The translations under genes and the position numbers were made by a program. The notes beneath the pieces were generated by a model, which worked only from the letters and a program-made list of their open reading frames with translations, was not told the DNA's origin and did not search any database. Source: Mesorhizobium sp. M1C.F.Ca.ET.210.01.1.1 (GTDB lineage: Bacteria; Pseudomonadota; Alphaproteobacteria; Rhizobiales; Rhizobiaceae). From it: a DNA stretch of 64,000 nt. Shown piece by piece: positions 56,591-64,000 of this stretch. The DNA lies in NCBI RefSeq assembly GCF_004791585.1, contig NZ_SRUU01000002.1, forward strand, positions 62,001-126,000, written 5' to 3'. How positions within the stretch are numbered: position 1 is the first letter of the stretch; each line of letters opens with the position of its first letter.

Positions 56591-56594
56591 TCTA

Positions 56595-56642
56595 GCGCAT
56601 GACCTCGCCGCCCGGAACCGGTTTTCAGAAAGGATCATGCGC
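56595..56642. repeat. CATGATC-family palindrome, second copy
   Basis: GCGCATGA and TCATGCGC are the outer arms, and the centre contains CCGGAACCGGTTTTC. It resembles the element at 16751-16800. It begins four bases after copy f and ends 23 bases before the truB stop. Confidence 0.7.
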
Positions 56643-56665
56643 AGATTCAAGGCGTTAGAGGAGAC

Positions 56666-57619
56666 CTACCCGACAAAGACCCGTTTGGGCTTGAACATGC
56701 CCTGCTCGATGGCGCCGATGGCGACGAGCTTGCCGCGCGCGGTGGCGCAGGCCTCCTCGGCCTCCACCGGCGCGTCGCGTCCGCGGATGATGACGGGATT
56801 GCCGAGGCGGATCTTGGTCGCCGCGTCGTCGCTGACCGCGACCTGCGGCAGGCAATCGAGGGCTGCCGCGGTATCGACCAGCAAAGCGTCGATGGCGCTG
56901 AAATCGACCGGAGCCTCGTCCGCGTCTTCGTCGGCCTTGCCGCCAAAGCGCGCGGCATCGAGTTCGGCAAGGGTGACGAAATCGTCCGCCGTGAACGGCT
57001 CGACCTCGACGCGGCGCAGTTCGGCGATGTGGCCGAAGCAGCCCAGATCGCGGCCCATGTCGCGCGCCAGCGAGCGCACATAGGTGCCCTTGCCGCATTC
57101 AACCTCGAAAACGGTTTTATCGGCGCCATGCTCGACGATGTCCAAACGGCCGATTTCGATCTCGCGGGCGGGAATATCGACCGTCTCGCCGTCGCGGGCG
57201 AGGTCGTAAGCACGCTCGCCGGCGATCTTGATGGCCGAGAATTGCGGCGGCGTCTGCATGATGACGCCGGTGTATTTCGGCAGCAGCGCCCTCACTTCCG
57301 CCTCGGCCGGGCGCCTGTCGGAACTGTTCGTCACCGGGCCTTCGAGGTCGTCCGTCGAGCGCTCCTCGCCCCAGGCGACGGTGAAGCGGTAGACCTTAGC
57401 GCCGTCCTGCACATAAGGGACGGTCTTGGTCGCCTCACCGAGCGCGATCGGCAGCATGCCGGAGGCCAGCGGGTCGAGCGTGCCGGCGTGGCCGGCCTTC
57501 TCCGCCTGGAACAGCCATTTGATCTTGGAAACCGCCTCGGTCGAGCCCATGCCGACCGGTTTGTCCAGCACCACCCAGCCGGAAACCGGCCTGCCCTTCT
57601 TCTTGCCGCGACGCGCCAC
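56666..57619 (-). CDS. truB: tRNA pseudouridine-55 synthase
   Basis: This 317-residue enzyme has [21 protein letters not shown] near residue 14 and the catalytic aspartate segment [24 protein letters not shown] near 43. It makes the conserved pseudouridine of the T-loop in tRNA. The start is GTG 57619, immediately after the rbfA stop, so the two are coupled. It is the last gene of the rimP-truB unit. Confidence 0.96.
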   Translation of the reverse strand: MARRGKKKGRPVSGWVVLDKPVGMGSTEAVSKIKWLFQAEKAGHAGTLDPLASGMLPIALGEATKTVPYVQDGAKVYRFTVAWGEERSTDDLEGPVTNSSDRRPAEAEVRALLPKYTGVIMQTPPQFSAIKIAGERAYDLARDGETVDIPAREIEIGRLDIVEHGADKTVFEVECGKGTYVRSLARDMGRDLGCFGHIAELRRVEVEPFTADDFVTLAELDAARFGGKADEDADEAPVDFSAIDALLVDTAAALDCLPQVAVSDDAATKIRLGNPVIIRGRDAPVEAEEACATARGKLVAIGAIEQGMFKPKRVFVG

Positions 57620-58045
57620 TTATTCCTCGTCCTTGTCGTTGTTCTTGTTCTGGTCATCAGGGCCGAGATCGCGCGCGACTTCCGGCGACTTGAGCAATTG
57701 GTTGATCCTGGCGAAATTGTCGAAGGACGTGTCGAGCCGGAAGCGGAACTCCGGCATGTACTTCATTTCCCTGAGCGCGCCGGAAACGCGGCCGCGGATG
57801 AATTTCGCATGCCTGTTGAGCGCCTCGACCACAGCACCCGTATCGCCGGCGCCGAGCGGCGAGACGAAAGCGGTGGCGATCTTGAGGTCGGGCGACATGC
57901 GCACTTCCGAGACCGAGACGACGGCGTTCTCGATCACCGGATCGATGATCTCGCCGCGCTGCAGGGTTTCGGAAAGAGCATGGCGCACCTGCTCGCCGAC
58001 GCGCAGCATGCGCTGGGAGGGGCCTGATGGTGTCGAACGGGACAT
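57620..58045 (-). CDS. rbfA: Ribosome-binding factor A
   Basis: This 141-residue protein has the family KH-like fold: [21 protein letters not shown] near residue 14, [21 protein letters not shown] near 45, and [21 protein letters not shown] near 95. It helps mature the 30S subunit and is needed at low temperature. The tail is acidic (NKNNDKDEE). ATG 58045 (MSRSTPSG) was chosen within a longer open frame. truB begins at the next base after its stop. Confidence 0.95.
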   Translation of the reverse strand: MSRSTPSGPSQRMLRVGEQVRHALSETLQRGEIIDPVIENAVVSVSEVRMSPDLKIATAFVSPLGAGDTGAVVEALNRHAKFIRGRVSGALREMKYMPEFRFRLDTSFDNFARINQLLKSPEVARDLGPDDQNKNNDKDEE

Positions 58046-58167
58046 TTTCTTCGGTCCGGAAATCGTGAAGCGCGGGATGGGACCGCGCCACATGTCTCAA
58101 TATGCACAAGTCTCTGGGCGGCAGCCTTTCGGCCGCCGCCCTGGTCATTCGGCGATTATATCCGAAT

Positions 58168-60743
<2,576 letters not shown>

Positions 60744-60747
<4 letters not shown>

Positions 60748-61403
60748 TCCATATCCTCTGCGGCATCATCTTCGTCAGCAACGGCCGCAAGCATTGCCAA
60801 ATCGTCCGGGGTTCCGCCCCGATACCGGTCGAGCGCGACCATGCGCTTCTCAACCGCCTTTCCCGCGTCCTGCGCGAGGACGGCAGCATGTATCACATTT
60901 GTACCCCCCAATGCCAAGCTCAACTCGGCCTCGGGGAAAAGTTTGTAGGCAAGGATGGCGGGGCCGCCGAGATGGACGGTCGCCCGCCGCGCCTGACTGA
61001 TCTTGCGGACGCCATCGTCCGAGGCTTCGGCCGCATGCAGCACGAAGAGCGCCTGCCCGTCGCGCACGGCAGCCTCCACCTTGGCGGCGCCAAGAACGAC
61101 CGCTCCGGCCTTGCGAGCAAGACCCAACATGCCCAGAGCGGATCTGGAGAGTAGGCTGTCGACCATGCCGCCGAGATCAGCGGGAACGGCGACCTGCGCC
61201 TTGAAGGCGCGCGCGAACAGATTCTTCGCCACTGCCTTTTCGATATGTAGGCGATCGGCGGTGACCCAGCAACCGCGGCCGGGCAGATTTCTCTTGATGT
61301 CCGGAACGACGGCCGAATCCGGGCCGACGACGAAGCGGATCAGTTCATCCGCTTCGGCCTGCCTGCGCGTAACGATGCAGGTGCGATCGTTCATCTCGTC
61401 CAC
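60744..61403 (-). CDS. YlxR (DUF448)/L7Ae-type RNA-binding protein
   Basis: This 219-residue two-domain protein has an N-terminal DUF448 domain with [17 protein letters not shown] and [12 protein letters not shown], and a C-terminal L7Ae/L30e-like domain ([26 protein letters not shown] and [11 protein letters not shown]). It is found between nusA and infB across many bacteria and is thought to bind RNA, though its function is not fixed. It overlaps infB by four bases. Confidence 0.92.
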
Positions 61404-61426
61404 GGGCTTTGCGATGCGCGTTCACC

Positions 61427-63022
61427 TCACGCACCGACGGTTTCGTCAGCCGCTTCTTCCTCAGCGGCCAGTTCTTCCTCGGAGATCCAGCCAGCCTTCT
61501 TGCGAGCGGCCAGCACCATCTCTTCGGCTTCGGCGCGCGAGACGCCGTGATCGGCGAGCACGCCCGGAAACACCTTGGTCTCGCCGTCCTTGCGTTCCTT
61601 CCAGCCGATCAGGTCGTCGGCGGCATAGCCGGCGAAGTCCTCGATCGTCTTCACGCCGTCCTCGCCAAGCGTCACCATCATGGCCGTGGTGATGCCGGGA
61701 ATCTCGCGCAGCTCGTCCTTGACGCCGAGCGCCTTGCGCTTCTCGTCGTGCTCGGCCTCGATCTTTTCGAGATATTCGCGGGCGCGGGTCTGGATTTCCG
61801 ACGCGGTGTCCTCGTCGAAGCCGTCGATCGAGGAAATCTCGCTGGAATCGACATAGGCGACCTCCTCGACGCTGGTGAAGCCTTCGGAGGCAAGCACCTG
61901 GCCGACCATCTCGTCGACGTCGAGGGCCTCCATGAACAGCGCCGAACGCTCGACGAATTCCTTCTGACGGCGCTCGCTCTCTTCCTGCTCGGTCAGGATG
62001 TCGATGTCCCAGCCGGTGAGCTGCGAGGCAAGGCGCACGTTCTGGCCGCGACGGCCGATGGCCAGCGACAGCTGATCGTCCGGCACCACCACCTCGATGC
62101 GCTCGGCATCCTCGTCGAGCACCACCTTGGCGACTTCGGCCGGCTGCAGCGCGTTGACGATGAAGGAGGCGGCCGAAGGCGACCACGGAATGATGTCGAT
62201 CTTCTCGCCCTGCAGCTCGCCGACCACCGCCTGGACGCGGCTGCCGCGCATGCCGACGCAGGCGCCGACCGGATCGATCGAGCTGTCGCGCGAGATGACG
62301 GCGATCTTGGCGCGCGAGCCCGGATCGCGGGCGACCGACTTGATCTCGATGATGCCGTCGTAGATTTCCGGCACTTCCATGGTGAAGAGCTTGGCCATGA
62401 ACTGCGGATGCGTGCGCGACAGGAAGATCTGCGGGCCGCGCTGCTCGCGGCGCACGTCATAGACATAGGCGCGGACACGGTCGCCATACTTGTAGTTCTC
62501 GCGCGGGATCAGCTCGTCACGGCGGATAATCGCCTCGCCGCGGCCGAGGTCGACGATGACGTTGCCGTATTCGACGCGCTTGACGGTGCCGTTGACGATC
62601 TCGCCGATGCGGTCCTTGTATTCGTCATACTGACGATCCCGCTCGGCTTCGCGCACCTTCTGGACGATGACCTGCTTGGCCGACTGCGCGGCGATGCGGC
62701 CGAAATCCATGGGCGGCAGCTGCTCGGCGATGAAGTCGCCGAGTTGGGCGTCGGGGTTGCGCTCGCGCGCCGTGGAAAGGGCGATCTGCGTCGCGTAATC
62801 CTCGACCTTCTCGACCACTTCCATCAGCCGCTGCAGCTTCATCTCGCCCGTGTTGGGATTGATGTCGGCGCGGATGTTGGTTTCCTGACCATAACGCGAG
62901 CGCGCCGCCTTCTGGATCGCATCGGCCATGGCGGCGATGACGATCGACTTGTCGATCGACTTTTCACGCGCGACCGCATCGGCGATCTGCAGCAGTTCGA
63001 GCCTGTTGGCGCTTACAACCAT
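61427..63022 (-). CDS. nusA: Transcription termination/antitermination factor NusA
   Basis: This 531-residue protein has the N-domain that contacts RNA polymerase ([21 protein letters not shown]), an S1 domain near 135-200 ([29 protein letters not shown]), and KH1 and KH2 domains ([19 protein letters not shown] near 270; [16 protein letters not shown] near 345). C-terminal acidic helix-hairpin-helix repeats end in an acidic tail. The ATG at 63022 was chosen within a longer open frame. It lies 46 bp after rimP. Confidence 0.97.
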   Translation of the reverse strand: MVVSANRLELLQIADAVAREKSIDKSIVIAAMADAIQKAARSRYGQETNIRADINPNTGEMKLQRLMEVVEKVEDYATQIALSTARERNPDAQLGDFIAEQLPPMDFGRIAAQSAKQVIVQKVREAERDRQYDEYKDRIGEIVNGTVKRVEYGNVIVDLGRGEAIIRRDELIPRENYKYGDRVRAYVYDVRREQRGPQIFLSRTHPQFMAKLFTMEVPEIYDGIIEIKSVARDPGSRAKIAVISRDSSIDPVGACVGMRGSRVQAVVGELQGEKIDIIPWSPSAASFIVNALQPAEVAKVVLDEDAERIEVVVPDDQLSLAIGRRGQNVRLASQLTGWDIDILTEQEESERRQKEFVERSALFMEALDVDEMVGQVLASEGFTSVEEVAYVDSSEISSIDGFDEDTASEIQTRAREYLEKIEAEHDEKRKALGVKDELREIPGITTAMMVTLGEDGVKTIEDFAGYAADDLIGWKERKDGETKVFPGVLADHGVSRAEAEEMVLAARKKAGWISEEELAAEEEAADETVGA

Positions 63023-63068
63023 TGTCTTTCTCCCGACTTCGCTCCGGGCACCCGTCCCTGGAGCTCGA

Positions 63069-63701
63069 TCAACTTTCCTGTTCGGTTTCGTTTCCTTCGC
63101 CGGCAGCGGCATCTTCCGCTTCGCCCCGGCGTTTCTTTGCTTCCTTGCGGGCCCTGTTGTCCTTCGACAGGGCCTCGCGGATAAGATCGTCGGTCAGCAC
63201 GAGCCGCGCCTCCGCAATCGCATCATAGGGCACGCGCACCGTCGGCTCTTCGCCATAGGCCGCCTTGTCGCGCTCCAGCAGGATGCCGTCGGCGTCCGCC
63301 TCGGCAATCTTGCCCTTGAAGCGCTTGCGGTCGCCGATGAGGACCGACGTCTCCATCTTGATCAGATGGCCGGCCCAGGTGGTGAAATCCGATTTGCGCA
63401 CCAGCGGCCGGTCGATGCCCGGCGACGACACTTCGAGATGATACGCCTTTTCGATCGGATCTTCGACATCGAGCGCCGGCGACACGGCGCGGCTGACCTC
63501 TTCGCAGTCCTCGACGGTCATGGTGCCGTCCTCGCGCTCGGCCATGATCTGCAGCGTCAGCCCGTTCTGGCCGGTCAGTTGCACCCGCACGAGGCGGAAG
63601 CCGATGGCCTTGAGCACCGGCTGCACAACCAGCGCAATGCGCGCATCGATGCCGCTTTCGCGGATGATACGGTCGTCGGCTTCGCCTGCCGCTGCGGTCA
63701 T
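63069..63701 (-). CDS. rimP: Ribosome maturation factor RimP
   Basis: This 210-residue protein has the RimP N-domain ([22 protein letters not shown] near residue 34, [20 protein letters not shown] near 86) and an SH3-like C-domain. A rhizobial acidic and basic tail closes it ([14 protein letters not shown]). It acts in 30S maturation with RbfA and is first in the operon with nusA and infB. A leader terminator lies just upstream. Confidence 0.95.
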   Translation of the reverse strand: MTAAAGEADDRIIRESGIDARIALVVQPVLKAIGFRLVRVQLTGQNGLTLQIMAEREDGTMTVEDCEEVSRAVSPALDVEDPIEKAYHLEVSSPGIDRPLVRKSDFTTWAGHLIKMETSVLIGDRKRFKGKIAEADADGILLERDKAAYGEEPTVRVPYDAIAEARLVLTDDLIREALSKDNRARKEAKKRRGEAEDAAAGEGNETEQES

Positions 63702-63740
63702 AAGATTCCTGTCGCTTTGTCGCTCCGGCCGGCAGGTAAC

Positions 63741-63772
63741 AAAAAAGAGCGGGACCGGGTGGACCCACTCTT
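63741..63772 (-). terminator. Leader terminator/attenuator of the rimP-nusA operon
   Basis: On the minus strand AAGAG-GGG and CCC-CTCTT pair (with bulges) around GTCCACCCGGT and are followed directly by TTTTTTG. It ends 40 bp before the rimP start and begins about 20 bp after the predicted transcription start. This is a terminator inside the leader, fitting attenuation of an operon that encodes NusA. Confidence 0.75.
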
Positions 63773-63799
63773 CGTCATACCGACCAAGAATTTGAGGCT

Positions 63800-63828
63800 G
63801 ATATAGACGATCCCGACCGGCGTTTCAA
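63800..63828 (-). promoter_or_regulatory. Vegetative promoter of the rimP-nusA-infB operon
   Basis: On the minus strand TTGAAA (63828-63823) and TATATC (63805-63800) are separated by exactly 17 bases. Transcription would start near 63793, just before the leader terminator. Confidence 0.65.
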
Positions 63829-64000
63829 GCCTGTGAGTGGCGCCGGCCCAAACTTCACCGCAGCGGGCGAGCATTGCCTCTGGAGCATAACGGCTATGCG
63901 CCGGCACCTCTGTGATTGGCGCCTGCCAGGAGCTATTTATGTTGCCTCGCAAAAGGAAAGGCCGCGCGCGGTTGCGCGCGAAGGGTATTTGTCATGGACC

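Larger units (their letters stand above)
63702..64000. other. rimP-nusA operon leader and end of window
   Basis: It holds the leader attenuator and the promoter listed separately. Further right there is a 7-bp hairpin (CGCGCGC-GGTT-GCGCGCG) near 63961-63978 and an ATG at 63994 whose frame leaves the window. No gene can be called there. Confidence 0.5.

Noticed and set aside
61409..63184. A 591-residue plus-strand ORF opposite nusA
   Set aside because: Antisense shadow of nusA with no domain pattern.
63698..63952. An 84-residue minus-strand ORF overlapping the rimP leader
   Set aside because: It runs through the predicted promoter and terminator and has no coding pattern.

Overview
The window looks like a piece of a rhizobial alphaproteobacterial chromosome, most likely Mesorhizobium or a close relative in the Phyllobacteriaceae. 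The grounds are high GC content with strongly GC-biased third codon positions, an irr gene beside fabA-fabB-fabI, a tad/cpa pilus locus with CtrA-like sites, a PodJ-like polar protein, and several families of intergenic palindromes typical of rhizobia. No tRNA, rRNA, transposase, phage gene or CRISPR array was seen. This is mostly a core chromosomal region.

Layout. Bases 1-6.5 kb hold the 3' part of a large Sel1-repeat/peptidoglycan-binding polar protein, a TauE/SafE exporter coupled to a TIGR02186 membrane protein, and a YegD-like Hsp70. Bases 6.5-12.4 kb hold a LysR regulator divergent from a three-gene molybdoenzyme operon resembling the sulfite dehydrogenase SoeABC, preceded by a possible 52-residue coupled small protein. 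Bases 12.4-18.7 kb (minus strand) hold pdeM and an Lhr-type helicase, an NlpC/P60 hydrolase, a MarR regulator and an M17 aminopeptidase. Bases 19-31.3 kb are the tad locus: tadD, tadC, tadB, cpaF, cpaE, cpaD, cpaC, cpaB, cpaA, a 57-residue Flp pilin, an orphan secretin N-domain protein and two TadE-like pseudopilins. Bases 31.3-35.8 kb hold a PhnD-type binding protein, deoB, mutM, an enoyl-CoA hydratase and rpsT.

Bases 35.8-41.7 kb are the replication block: an 836-bp regulatory gap, then dnaA, dnaN, recF, a five-unit tandem hairpin array and moeB. A GNAT acetyltransferase and a two-subunit aconitase X follow. Bases 44-49.5 kb hold a D-2-hydroxyacid dehydrogenase, an SH3 protein, a DUF4260 protein, irr and fabA-fabB-fabI. 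Next come a GGDEF/EAL protein with a degenerate GGDEF motif and an RsmC-like methyltransferase. The right end (minus strand, 52.4-63.8 kb) is the translation/RNA operon rimP-nusA-ylxR-infB-rbfA-truB, interrupted by corA, and then rpsO-pnp. A promoter and a leader terminator precede rimP.

How the parts fit. The tad genes form at least three transcription units around the pilin gene, and CtrA-like sites (one perfect) suggest cell-cycle control of pilus assembly. The Soe-like enzyme may oxidise sulfite in the cytoplasm and feed electrons to quinone. The nearby TauE/SafE exporter could handle the same anion, although the Hsp70 and LysR genes lie between. A 44-bp palindrome family occurs six times, always in the same orientation and always downstream of minus-strand genes. 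Three copies begin one or two bases after a stop codon.
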